A stretch of DNA of 64,000 nt, taken from the NCBI GenBank assembly GCA_947683625.1, contig CANTUR010000460.1, positions 1,479,001 to 1,543,000 on the forward strand. Reading direction: 5' to 3'. Within the stretch, counting starts at the first letter, position 1; every line of letters starts with the position of its first letter. The DNA is from Mallotus nudiflorus (taxonomy: Eukaryota; Streptophyta; Magnoliopsida; Malpighiales; Euphorbiaceae). The notes beneath the pieces are model-generated. The model had not been told where the DNA came from, did no database searches, and saw nothing but the letters and a program-made list of their open reading frames with translations. A program made the translations under genes and the position numbers. Below are positions 50,059 through 61,017 of the stretch, one piece after another.

Positions 50059-50399
50059 AGTGAATACCTTAGCCTGACCATGGCCAACCTATTGAGAAGT
50101 AGATGGCTGCCAATTAAGTGCCATACCCTCTAAGGATAGTACAAATAACTTGGTAGCTATAGACAAAGGAGTCTTAGTTACCACTCGGCCTCCCTGGTGG
50201 CCTACTTCTTGTACCACGACCCTACTGGCCTATAAACTGAGTCAGTCTCTACTAAGGATATACAGGTGCACCTACTGATATGGCTGAGCGATCGAAGATG
50301 ATGATGATCCCTGAATAAAAGATGGCTGATAACCGGTGCTAGGATAAGCTCTAGTAAGGTTTCCTATCTGTCCATACCTAAAGCTTGCTCCAGTCAACA

Positions 50400-50455
50400 A
50401 GTGACATGGCCCTTGATGCACTCGACCACATGTAGGACATGCACTAGGCCCTGAG
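50400..50455 (-). pseudogene. Gag zinc knuckle of the Tekay element
   Basis: The minus strand reads CPTCGRVHQGPCH, a Cys-x2-Cys-x3-His-x3-Cys knuckle of the short type seen in this clade. The ligands are intact although the surrounding gag is disrupted. Confidence 0.65.
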
Positions 50456-50750
50456 CCTATGCTGCCATACCCAGAACTCTGATTGCAGTCAGTCCAAATC
50501 TTAAAGTTATGTTCTACCTGCGATTATGTCTACTTGATCTATATCCCATTTAAACTCTATACTGTTGAGAAGTACCACTAGTTTGAATACCATAGCTGAT
50601 TATCTTGAATATAGGCTACTGGATCCCTTAAATTGCTACTGATCCACTACTACTACTCATGTAGGGGTTAGGAATAGTCCTATGCCTAATGTGTCATCTC
50701 TTAAGCTATTTAGCTTCTTTTACTACACTCTTTAGATTCTAATCTTCAGT

Positions 50751-51131
50751 CTAGATACTAATATAGATTAGGCCTAACCCAGTCACAAAAAAGTCCATAG
50801 CTATCCGCTCTTCTTGTATCATGTCCATAGCATGACATGATAGCCTGAAGAACTCACGGGAGTACTCCTCAACCAATTTGTCACCCTTAACTATATGTAG
50901 CAACTGCCATTTATAGTTATCTCTCATAGATGCTGGGTAGAAATACCTCAAAAATCGCTCCTTAAACTCCAACTAAGTCATGGTGGTCATGTACGACTGA
51001 ATGGTCTGAATGAACCAATCCGAACCTGCAGCCTGTACTAATAACTCCATTATCATAATCCTCTAATAATTTGTGTATTCGGTTCTAATTCTTGCCTTGC
51101 TAGTGCTAATGAAATCCAGGGCATCACCCGT
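50751..51131 (-). pseudogene. Gag core of the Tekay element
   Basis: The frame carries LEFKERFLRYFYPASMRDNY, then VEEYSREFFRLSCHA and ERIAMDFFVTGL, the standard gypsy retrotransposon gag domain. Upstream codons (FTTGDALDFISTSKARIRTE-like, about 51050-51131) run to the LTR-B insertion; the N-terminal part resumes at 53418. Confidence 0.75.
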
Positions 51132-53417
51132 TGTAAATGGCGTGGTTTAGTGCGCATCCAAGATTTTAGCAACTGCGACACTGTTTAAGCTCATAGCTCT
51201 AAAGAACACACCAACCACTGTCATAAAGACATGGCATGGAGATGAGGAGTTACCACCCAAGGTAATAACTAGGAAAAATCGAAAAGGTAATACTTGATTC
51301 CCTAAGAGAAAGCTAGCACCACAACTAGGAGATTCTGGATACAGAATACCAACTTCTTTCAGTCTTGTGTTCTTTTAGAATTACTTTATGAATTACTATC
51401 TTATTCTTTATTTACATAAAATTTCATATAAACCCTTAAAAATAACTCCAAGGAAAACTAGTCATGAAAAATACAAGTAAATAATGCATTCAATAGAACA
51501 TATAATCCCTAAGTTATTCTAATCTACATGAATTTTAATTAAATGGGCTAAATTTACATATTTTAATTTATAAGTGAACCTAAAGAATAATGGGCTTAAT
51601 TCCTTTTAATTTTAATTAAATGAACCTAAGTCTATTTATTTTAATTCTAAAAAATAGGCTTAAATCTACAAATTATGAAGTATTTAACTTAGTGGGCCTA
51701 ATTTTACACGTTTTAATTTTAAGGTGATCTTAAATCTATAAGTTATAAAAAAAGGCTTCAATTAAATGGCCTAAGTCTAAATTAATTAAATTAAATTAGG
51801 TGGACTTATATCTAATTTACTAGATGGGCTTAAGTTATCTCTAACCTAAAATCTAATCAATTATGGGCCTAAGGATATATTTTATTCAATTAAACCCTAT
51901 TTTATTATTAAGTGAGATGTGCTAATTAAAAGATGGGCTAAAAAAGAATCATCTAAAATTAAATAAATGAATTAAAGCTTAACATGGGCTTAAGGCCCAA
52001 AACATATAAAAAAATAAATAAGCCCAAAAACAAATAAAACATACTAAAACAATTAAATAAAAGATCAAACAACAAATTAATTATTCCTTCTAAAACCTTA
52101 ATTTTAATTAACATGAAATCGTAAATTAATCTACTTCCTCCATTGATTTTATTAATTTCCTAATTGAAACCCTAATTTACTAACCAATTAATTAAAGTAA
52201 ACAAACAACAACACACAATTTCACTATTCCCACTATTGGGGATATTATAAAAAGAAAATAATTAATACAACCCCAAAAATATAAATAAAATAAAGCAATT
52301 AAATAAAAAAATAACAAAACCTAATTACTAAATCTAGCTATAAGGTCTTATCCATGACATTCCATGAACTTCTCATGAATTTAGTCCTCCAAACATGATC
52401 ATCATGTATCTTCCTCTATAATCACAATGAAAAAAGAAACAAAAATTATGATTAGTGAATAAAATATAACAACAATAAAATAGAATTAAAAATAAATAAA
52501 ATAAAAAATAAATAAATAAATCAAATAAAATATAATAAGGAGAAGATGATGCTTATGGATGATTTTAATGGAGTGCTCTTTAGATTTTATAAAATCAGCG
52601 TTCTTGATAGGTCTTCGAATCTTGTTCCTAAAAACTCCTTCAAAGGTCTTTAATTAATTAATTAAGCAAAAGCGGAATTTTTGTAGAGAATGCTTTTTTA
52701 AAACAATTAACAAAGGAAAAAAGTCAAGAATGCTCTCTTCAAGAAAAATGACCTAAAAGCAATTCGGGGTAGAGAAAAATATTAATAAAAAAAAACTCTG
52801 AATAAAATATATAGTTGCCCCCCCAAAAGTCCCCGTCTCTAGGATCTAAATCGTCTTTTTTATAGGAAAACCACACAAAAAACCCTAGTTTCCATGTCTG
52901 CAGGATTTTACTCCTAAAAGGATTATATTTCTTTAAAAATTAGATAAATACGAAAATAATTTTAAGAAAATTTTTGGACCAATAAGAATACAGAAAAAAG
53001 CCTTTAATATTTTCTAAAAAATCCAAAAAATAGATGGAATAAGTCTAATTTCGATCGGAAGTGGAATTACACAATTCCAATTGGAATTAATGTAATTATG
53101 ATAGAAATTACATAATTCTAATCGAAATTATGTAATTCTAATTGGAATTACAAAATTCCAATTGGAATTACAGAATTATGACCACTTTTTTTTAACTTTA
53201 ATTATAAAAAGACCCCTAAAGGAATTTAAGTTTTGTAATTAGGCTTTAAAAAATGTTGTAATTTAGTTCTTAAAAACCTTTAATCCTTTCTTTGAAAAAA
53301 TGCAATAAGACCTTTGAAGTTCGAAAGTTCAAGTATCGAAGATTTATTCATGACATTTTCATTATTGGAGTCCTTTGTCGTATTCATAATTCATCATCCC
53401 AAAATTGGGTGCTTACA
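51132..53417 (-). mobile_element. Solo LTR-B inserted in Tekay gag
   Basis: A 2286-bp inverted copy of the 42929-44995 LTR. On the plus strand it starts TGTAAATGGCGTGG and ends TTGGGTGCTTACA. The flanks are CCCGT (51127-51131) and CCCAT (53418-53422), a 5-bp duplication with one transition. On either side lie two halves of the same gag. Inner features: repeated AGGCCCA-type motifs (51540-51970) and a palindrome cluster at 53049-53180. A solo LTR left by recombination is the simplest reading. Confidence 0.82.
53049..53180. repeat. Cluster of short palindromes in solo LTR-B
   Basis: About five tandem ~21-bp units such as AATTCCAATTGGAATTA and AATTCTAATCGAAATTATG, each near-palindromic and alternating. 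The equivalent position in the plus-strand LTR-B (about 43140-43195) has a different palindrome set (GCATAATGCTAATAGGCATTATG). Confidence 0.75.
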
Positions 53418-53896
53418 CCCATACCATCGAAAGAAACTCTGCCAACTCTCAAATACAACAGAGCTGCATTTGCATCTGACATCCCTTGATTCCTCTACTA
53501 TAATATCTACTGTACCAAAGGCATAGCTTGATTCAGAGTTGCTAAGCCTTGGCTAATCCTTGCTATGCCAGCTACAAAAGTTGCATGATCCACTTCTGGC
53601 GCTTCTGGCTCAATTTACTACTGTTGCACCTATCTCTTTATTACAGTAGTTCTAAGTCTACCCTTTCCCTTGAAATGTAGGGCAGGAGGAGCTTCATCCT
53701 GAACAGACTGCTCATCCTCATCAAAAGCTACATCCATAATAGGAGCATTTAGTGCCCTCTTTCTCATTTTGAGAAAGACAAAACCAACGAAATTCAAAGA
53801 ATGACAAGGAACCGATAAGTACACAGAATTATAGAAACAATAATGACAATAATTGACATTACGACTAAAATTTTGCAGTAGTTTAAGAAAAGACAT
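53418..53896 (-). pseudogene. Gag N-terminal part of the Tekay element
   Basis: From Met at about 53767 (MRKRALNAPIMD) the frame reads an acidic N terminus, a basic GKGRLRTTV stretch, then stops, and toward 53425 GRVSFDGMG before the LTR-B insertion. It lies downstream of the primer site in the right order. Low conservation makes exact limits uncertain. Confidence 0.6.
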
Positions 53897-53933
53897 GTTG
53901 TAATGACCTAAGGATCAATTAAATAAACTATAA

Positions 53934-53946
53934 GCTCTGATTCCAA
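53934..53946 (-). other. Primer binding site (tRNA-iMet type) of the Tekay element
   Basis: The minus strand reads TTGGAATCAGAGC, one base from the standard TTGGTATCAGAGC complement of initiator tRNA-Met, a few bases after the LTR end GGGTCATGACA. Confidence 0.8.
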
Positions 53947-53949
53947 CTT

Positions 53950-53999
53950 TGTCATGACCCAAACTCGAAGGTACGTGATCAGCATTAGGGAATGAGAAA
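53950..53999 (-). mobile_element. Tekay element 5' LTR remnant (50 bp)
   Basis: On the plus strand TGTCATGACCCAAACTCGAA, matching the reversed 3' ends of solo LTRs 1-3 and the start of solo LTR 4. Cut at 53999 by the LTR-B element; the rest of this LTR would lie beyond that element. Confidence 0.8.
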
Positions 54000-55790
54000 T
54001 ATAGATTGTGGGGTTTAGCAGGCGCCCAAGATTTTAGCAACCATGACATTGTTTGAGCTTAGGGCTCTAGAGAACACATTAACCACTATTACAAAGACAT
54101 GGCATGAAGATGAGGAGTTGCCACCCAGGGTAATAACTGGGACAAATCGAAAAATGATGGTACTCAATTCCCTAAAAGAAAGTCAGCACCACAACTATGA
54201 GATTTTGGATACGGAATATCAATTTTTTTAGTCTTGTGTTCTTTTAGAATTACTTTATGAATTATTATTTTATCCTCTATTTACATGCAATTTCATATAA
54301 ACTCTTAAAAAATAATCAACTCCACCCAAACTAATAATGAAATATACAAGTAAATAATGCATTCATAATAATCCCTAAGTTAGTCTAATCTACATTGATT
54401 TTAATTAAATAAGCTAAATCTACATATTTTAATTTACAGTCGAGTATAAAGCTAATGGGCCTAATCCTATTTAATTTTAATTTAAGTGAACCTAAATTTA
54501 TTTATTTTAATTCTAAACATGGGCCTAGATCTACAAATGAAGTATTTAACTTAATGGGCCTAATTCTATATATTTTAATTCTAAAATGACCTTAAATCTA
54601 CAAATTATGAAAAAGCTTAAATTAAATGGGCTAATTCTAAATTAATTAAATTAAATTAGGATGACTTACGTCTAATTAACTAAATGGGCCTAAATTATCT
54701 ATACCCTTAATCTAATTAATTATGGGCCTAAATTACATTTTAATTAATTAAACCCTAAAAAAACCTAAATTTAAATAGGTTAAGGACTAATGTGGGCCTA
54801 AGGCCCAAAACACACAAATACAAATAAACAAGCCCTAAAAAACAGTCATAAAATATCAAAGTAAACAAATAAAAGATCAAACTATTAATTTAACTCTATT
54901 CTAAAACCTTAATTTAATTAAAGTAACCATGAACAATACATAAAACAATCAATCAAGCAAAACTAATTTTACCAACTTAAATCTAATTCAATTTTAATTA
55001 AACAACCTAAGGATTTCTATAACCATTAATTTTAATTAATTACCAAATGAAAACCGTAATTTTAGTAACCAATTACTTAAAATAAAACACACAAACACAC
55101 ACACCAAATTTCATTATTCTCACTATTGGGGCTATTACAATGAACTATTGAAAATAATAAAAAAAAGAAAATTAATACAACCCAAAATAGATAAATAAAA
55201 AATAAAAATAATGATAAACAAACTAAATGAAAAAAACCCTAGAAATATTGTTTAGCTATAAGGTTCCATCTATTGCATTCCATTAACCTTTATGGATTTT
55301 ATTCTTTAAGCAAACTCATTAAGTGATCTCCTCCATAATCACCAACACAGAAATAAACAATTATTAGTGAATAAACACAATAAAATAAAAATTCAAATAA
55401 AACTAGAATTCAATAAGAACAAAAATAATAAAATAAAAAATAATAGAAAATAGAGAAGGAGAAGATGCTTTGTGGTTTCTCCTCAAGTTAGTAAAATCAC
55501 CATTTATTTACTAAATAGATCTTCAAAAACTTGTCGTTCTCTTAAAAAAAAAACCTCTTGCTCTTTGCTTCTAATTACAAAAAGACCCCTGAAAGAAGTT
55601 AAATTTTTTAATTAGGTCTTGAAAAGGTATTATAATTAAGTCCTTAAAAAAATAATGAAACTCTTTTTGAAAACATATTTGAACTTTTGAGGTTTCAAAC
55701 TTCAAGTGTTGAAGACCTACTCATAACACTTTCATCATTGGAGTCCTTTGTCATATCCATATTTTATTATTTTGAAATTAAGTGTTTACA
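54000..55790 (-). mobile_element. LTR-B, 3' LTR of a minus-strand element
   Basis: A 1791-bp third copy of LTR-B. On the minus strand it starts TGTAAACACTTAATTTC at 55790, right after a polypurine tract, so it is a true 3' LTR rather than a solo LTR. Its other end (54000, plus-strand TATAGATTGTGGGG) abuts the Tekay LTR remnant. It shares the GGGCCTAA-type repeats and the GAGGAGTTGCCACCC block with the other copies. Confidence 0.8.
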
Positions 55791-56004
55791 ATTGCCCCCC
55801 TTTGTCGCTATTTGCTTGACAAATTGCGGCAAAGCAAATAAACACACAATTTCTTAAGAATAGAAGTTTGGGTACTTACTTATGCTCCTTGAGGTTTTGA
55901 TCGTTGATTCATGATAAATGCTTGTGTTGTCGTACAACACTAGGCATAAACTTGAAACACATGAGGAAACACTATACTCGAACGTATAACATTTTTTTTG
56001 GATG

Positions 56005-56425
56005 GATACATCACACTTGGTCGTGTGATGTTGACTATATTTGGTCGTATAGTTTAATTTGAAATGATACATTGCACTAAGTCATACAATGTCGACTACA
56101 CTCGATCGTATGTCTGAATGGAATTGATACATTGCACTCAGTCGTACAATGCTGACTACACTTGTTCGTATAGTTTGAATTGAATTGATACATTGCATTC
56201 AGTCGTACAATGCCGACTACACTCGTTCGTATAGTTTGAATTGAATTGATACATTGCACTCAGTCGTACAATGTCGACTACACTCAGTTATATAGTATGG
56301 ATGGAATTGATACATTGCACTCGATCGTACAATGCCGACTACACTCGGTTGTGTAGTTTGATTTGAAATAATACATTGCACTTGGTCATACAATGCTGAC
56401 TACACTTGGTCGTATAGTCTAAACT
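56005..56425. repeat. ~61-bp tandem repeat with two hairpins per unit
   Basis: About seven units with starts near 56005, 56067, 56126, 56187, 56248, 56309 and 56371. Each contains CATTGCACTCAGTCGTACAA followed by TG (stem CATTG/CAATG) and CTACACTCGTTCGTATAG (stem CTAYAC/GTRTAG). First and last units are the most diverged. Confidence 0.88.
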
Positions 56426-56439
56426 CTCTTATACAATTA

Positions 56440-56625
56440 TGTTGTAATCCATAATTGCTCATGATTAGCTATAACCCTTTTATTGCTCACGATTAGCTAT
56501 AACCCTTTTGTTGCTCACTAATGATATTGTAATCCATAATTGCTCGCGATTAGTTGTAACCCTTTTGTTGCTCAATGATGATGTTGCAATCCATAACTGC
56601 TCATGATTAATTGCAACCCTTTCGT
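56440..56625. repeat. TTGCTCACGATTAGCTATAA-type tandem repeat
   Basis: Four or five units of TTGCTCAYGATTAGYTATAA followed by CCCTTTTG, interleaved with ATATTGTAATCCATAATTG. It extends the repeat-rich tail of the LTR-B element. Confidence 0.75.
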
Positions 56626-56634
56626 TGCTTATTT

Positions 56635-56831
56635 GTAAATTAAAAGCTCGAGGTAGGGTGTCATTGGAGTGAACCTCCTCTCTCCCTTCCAGATTTTTTA
56701 CCCCTTTTATGTTTGTGTTAGAAAAATGAAAACCCTAGATTTAATCAATTAATCGAATTACTTTGATCCAGGTTTGGGTTTGTGATTCAAGTTTTATTTT
56801 TTTGCAGCATATGGAATCTTGAAACCCAACA
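56635..56831 (+). mobile_element. Copia element, 5' LTR remnant
   Basis: The last ~200 bp of the LTR. TAAATTAAAAGCTCGAGGTA through CCTTCCAGATTTTTTACCCC matches the 3' LTR at 63908-64000. It ends CCCAACA just before the primer site. The 5' ~1.3 kb of this LTR is missing. Confidence 0.8.
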
Positions 56832-56832
56832 G

Positions 56833-56846
56833 TGGTATTAGAGCCA
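56833..56846 (+). other. Primer binding site of the copia element
   Basis: TGGTATTAGAGCCA, one transition from the TGGTATCAGAGCCA complement of initiator tRNA-Met, two bases after the LTR end. Confidence 0.85.
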
Positions 56847-58608
56847 CTTGTAATTCGATTAATTTAATTATTTATATATGTGATATATATCTGTTTGAGT
56901 GATTCATTTTTAAAAGGAGTTTTCAAAAATTTTATCTAAATAGTTTTGATTTTGTGATGAATAATTACAATCTGTATGAAAACAACATTAAATATTAATT
57001 TTATTAATGTTTATAATGGTTTAATATTATTAAATAGTGAACAAAATTATGATTTTCTATGTTATGTATCCTGTTTTAAGAAATCAAAATAAGTATTCTA
57101 TTTAAATAGTAAATTCGATTTCTATTTAACGTTGAAACATGAATATTTTGATTATACAGATTTATGTTAAGGGCAATATGTTTAAGTGTTAAACAGATTA
57201 TTAGAATAAATATGTTTAGAACAGATTAATTATTCTGTAATATGATTTATGAATAAATTAGGGTTAATGGTGGCAGCTGTTTAAATGTTAAACATAAAAA
57301 ATGATATGTTTTGAATAGATCAATTGGACAATAATTTGATTATGAAAATTATTGCCATTTTAGGGTTTTGGCAATAATTCATTCAAAGAGTTAAGGTAAA
57401 TCGTTTACCTTCAGGGGCACTACCCCCAAACCCCTGTAAAGGGGTGTTGCCCCCTTGACCCCCACTCACTAATCGGCTAGTAGGACTGTCGCCAGGGGAG
57501 CTGCCCCTAGACCTTGCCAGGGAAATTGCCCTTTAGACCTTGCTAGGGGTGCTGCCCCTTGATCGTAAATGGACTCGTTATGCATGTTTTTTTAACATAA
57601 TAGTTTAATTAATTTGTAAATTGAATTATTTTAGAATATGTATTTATTGTTAAATGCATGGTGCATAGCATGGCCCTTGAACTAATGTGATTGGATTTTA
57701 TTTTATTGGGTTATAATTTTTAAATACGACATGTGAGTCATTTTATTTGTTGTAATTATTTTATTTTATTTTATTAGATAGTAATAGAATAGTTTTAATT
57801 ACAACATGTAATGTAAAATCAAGACCTAAGATTTTCAAGTTGGTGACCCATAATGGAGATCCAATGTAGGAGCTTAAGGAGGAGGTCCATGGTGGAAGAT
57901 GGAGATCCAAGGTGGGAGCTTAAGGAGGAGGTCCATAGTGGAAGATGGAGATCCAATTTGAAGGCTAAATTTGTATTAGTACTATCACCTAGGTTTGATC
58001 ATTGAACATCATATTGGCTTATGAAGATTAACTTAGTTATGGGCCATGTTATGTCACATTTATCTTATTATGTTAGTATATTGTGCATGTGATGTAATAT
58101 AATAATAACTAAATAAGATTAAAAAATTAACTAAACCCTCATTTGATATTAAGTCATTAAAATGGCTTCTATAAATCAACATTTATCAAGATTTGGATTG
58201 CTATATATAGGTTATGCCAAAGCATTATATATAAAACCATATATATAAGATAAGATGGATAATGGTGATATTCATATGTTTGAGTTGATTAGATTTAACT
58301 AGGTTATCAAAAAAGTTTTGGACCTAGGGCATTTGATAGGATATGCTGGTACATGTGATATCTTATAATTATCTAAGAATTACATGATATGTAATTGGCA
58401 AATTGTTACCTACCTAAATAGCCATACTTTAAGTGATAAGCCAAAGTTTACTTGAAGTAGGGTGAAATATGGGTCTTAGCCCACTAAGAAATTTCAATTA
58501 TTAAAATTATTTTGAGGCTTTTATAATTTATGAAAATTTAGTGGGAGTTTTCTTATGCCTCTTTCATAAAAAAAACTGAATGTACTATATATACATTTAT
58601 TATAGATA
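56847..58608 (+). mobile_element. Copia element leader, ~1.8 kb, with repeats
   Basis: Long non-coding stretch between primer site and gag. It contains a C/G-rich repeat cluster (57410-57570) and a ~52-bp tandem duplication (57850-57960, AGATCCAAGGTGGGAGCTTA). No ORF of note. Confidence 0.7.
57410..57570. repeat. C/G-rich repeat cluster in copia leader
   Basis: About six degenerate units around GGGGTGCTGCCCCTTGACC and CCAGGGGAGCTGCCCCTAGA. Each can pair GGGG with CCCC locally. Base composition is far from the surrounding AT-rich leader. Confidence 0.75.
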
Positions 58609-59235
58609 ATGACAGCAAACACTGCACCTACCATGTCACTGCAATTGATCCTTGAGAAGGATAAGCTAAATGGGACTAACTTTCTTGACTGGTACAAAAA
58701 CCTAAGAATTGTTCTTAAAAAAGAAAGAAAGGAATATATCCTTGATTAACCCATCATAGAGGAATTAGTAGCTAATACTCCTAGAGCACAAAAGGATGCT
58801 TATAGTAAGCATCTCAATGATTCAGTTGATGTCACTTGTCTCATGCTTGGATGCATACAGTCTGAGCTTTAAAAGCAAGTGATGGAAATGGAGGCTTATA
58901 CTATGATAAGCCATCTCAAGGAAATGTTCCAAGAGAAAGCTAGAATTGAAAGGTTCAATACAATAAGGGCATTGCCCTCCTACAAGTTGACTGCTAGTGG
59001 CTCTGTCAGTCCTCATGTTCTCAAGATGAAGGTTCATCTTAAACACTTGGACAAGCTTGGTCTCAAGATTGAACAAGAATTGGCTGTTGATATCATTCTC
59101 CAATCTTTGCCAGAAGCTTTTAATGGTTTCATCATGAATTTTAATAGGCATAGTATGGACAAAACTATGTCAGAATTGCATGGGATGCTTAAAACTATTG
59201 AAAAGAACATTAAGAATTCCACCAAGGATTTCTAA
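58609..59235 (+). pseudogene. Copia gag remnant
   Basis: From ATG 58609: MTANTAPTMSLQLILEKDKL, then NFLDWYKNLRIVLK, the usual copia gag opening (LNGxNFxxWxxxLRIVL). Two stops, including one at the Gln/Trp-rich SEL-x-KQVM position, split it. The frame 58879-59235 is open and holds LKEMFQEKARIERFN and VHLKHLDKLGLKIEQELAVD, the UBN2-type gag core. A stop ends it before the zinc knuckle, which is in another frame. Confidence 0.85.
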
Positions 59236-59372
59236 TGGTCAATAAGGGAAAGGGTATGAAAAAGGTTGGAAAGGGCAAAGGCAAGGCCCTTAAAGGCTTT
59301 CAAAAGCTAAAACTAAAGCCCAAGCTCAAGTTCAAAGCTGAACCCTAAGCAAAGCCACCAAAGGAGGGAATA

Positions 59373-59414
59373 TGCTTTATCTGCAATGAGCGAGGTCATT
59401 GGAAAAGAAATTGC
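59373..59414 (+). pseudogene. Copia gag zinc knuckle
   Basis: CFICNERGHWKRNC, an intact Cys-x2-Cys-x4-His-x4-Cys knuckle, but frameshifted relative to the upstream gag. Confidence 0.85.
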
Positions 59415-59548
59415 AAGCTATATATGAATAATCTGAACAAGAATAAGTGTAGTGCGACTACCTCTTCAGGTATTCATGTTGTAGAAAATAATTTGTCTAC
59501 TTCTAATTCTTAGGTATTATTGGATCAGGATTTCATATTTGTACTAAT

Positions 59549-60452
59549 GTGCAAGGTCTAAAAAGGAGTAGATCATTGGCTAGAGGCAAAGTAGACCTAC
59601 AAGTTAGCAATGGAGCAAGAGTTGTTGCTTTAGCTTTATGGACTTATGAGTTAACTTTACCTAGTGGACTTATTTTAAAGTTAGAAAATTATTATTATGT
59701 GCCTACTATGTGTAGGAATATTATTTCTATTTCTTGTTTGGACAAGAAAGGTATTGAATTTATTATTAGGAATAATAAATACAATATTTATCATGATAAC
59801 ATTTTCTATGGATTTGCTCCACACACTAGTGGTCTTTATGTTCTAAATGTTCAAGGCACTAATGAAAAGTCAATCTATAACATTGTTACAAAGAAGTTTA
59901 CATCTAATGATTTAAACACTACCTATCTCTAGCATTGTCGTTTAGGCCATAAAAATGAGAAAAATGCATTTTAAAGCTTCACCAAAATGGGCTTTTGAAT
60001 TCATTTGATTATGAATCATTTTGAAACATGTGAATCTTGTTCACTAGGAAAAAATAACCAAAATGCCTTTTACTAGAAAAGGTGAGAGAGCTAATGATTT
60101 ATTAGACCTTATACATTCTGATGTATGTGGACCATTAAGCTTAACTGCTAGAGGAGGTTTCCAGTACCTCATCTCTTTCAAAGATGATTTAAGTAGATAT
60201 TGCTATATCTATCTAATAAAACATAAATATAAATCTTTTGAAAAGTTCAAAGTTTTCAAGAATGAAGTACAAAACCAACTTGGTAAAAATATTAAAACAC
60301 TAAGATTTGATAGAGGTGGTGAATATTTAAGCCAAGAATTTGTAGATCATTTTAGAGATTGTAGGATTATTTCACAATTGACTCCTCTAGGTACACCACA
60401 ATGGAATGATGTGTCCGAATGGAGAAATCAGACTTTATTGGATATGGTTTGA
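59549..60452 (+). pseudogene. Copia protease-integrase remnant
   Basis: Frame 59549-59932 covers the region before integrase (YYVPTMCRNIISISCLDKKG) and ends in a stop where a Trp is expected before HCRLGHKN (the HH of the HHCC zinc domain; the CESCSLGK part follows at about 60030). Frame 60063-60452 holds the integrase core: DVCGPL, FKDDLSRYCYIY, LRFDRGGEYLS and GTPQWNDVSEWRNQTLLD. The three acidic positions can be traced, but the linker carries stops and Trp-for-Arg-type changes. The protease active site is lost in a broken stretch near 59520. Confidence 0.85.
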
Positions 60453-61017
60453 TTAATGATGAGTCAATCTAATCTTCCAATCTCTTTTTAGGGATATGTT
60501 TTAGAAACTGCTGCATTCATTTTGAATAAAATTCTAACAAAGGCATTTAAAAAGGTACCATATGAGATGTGGACTTGAAAACCTCCTAGTATATCTTTTC
60601 TTAAGATTTGAGGATGTGATGCTTATGTAAAGCATCAAATCTCAAATAAACTAGCACTTAAATCTGATAAATGCCTTTTTGTGTGATATTCTAAAGAAAC
60701 TAAAGGATATTATTTATATAATGCTTTTGAGAATAAAGTGTTTGTTCCTCAAAATGGTGTATTTTTAGAAAGAGAATTTATTTCCAAAGGATTTAGTGGG
60801 AGCATAGTCCAACTTGAAGAAATTCAAGACCTATAAAATTGAATTGTACCAAGATCGAACCACAACTGGATCAACAAGTAACTATTAAACTTGCATAAGT
60901 ACTAGAAGGCCCAAAGAGGTTTGGTAGGACACGTAAAGTCCCTATGAGATATGGATTTCTCATAACTAATGATAATGATGTGTTGATTATGGATAAAAGT
61001 GAGCCCATATCCCATTA

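Larger units (their letters stand above)
47649..53949 (-). mobile_element. Tekay-type chromovirus (Ty3/gypsy) internal region, defective
   Basis: Minus-strand order from the primer site: gag, zinc knuckle, protease, RT, truncated integrase, C-terminal chromodomain-like block, polypurine tract. This is the Ty3/gypsy order with integrase after RT. The C-terminal block at about 47710-47830 reads EIPMIKVLWSNHEVEDCTWE, the compact chromodomain-like motif typical of the Tekay clade. RNase H and the integrase N-terminus are deleted, many stops are present, and a solo LTR-B (51132-53417) splits gag. Non-autonomous and dead. Confidence 0.85.
55791..56634 (-). mobile_element. LTR-B element internal 3' region with polypurine tract
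   Basis: The minus strand reads ACAAAGGGGGGCAAT (polypurine tract) just before the LTR, preceded by two tandem repeat arrays (56005-56425 and about 56440-56620). Minus-strand ORFs over the arrays are repeat peptides, not a gene. No gag or pol of this element is in the window; a copia element interrupts it at 56635. The LTR retrotransposon lineage is therefore unknown. Confidence 0.7.

Noticed and set aside
56077..56259. Repeat-peptide ORF on the minus strand
   Set aside because: Only reflects the 61-bp tandem repeat, with no start context or domain.
56005..56425. Possible CRISPR-like array (regular 61-bp units)
   Set aside because: Units are nearly identical throughout with no unique spacers, and the genome is a plant.
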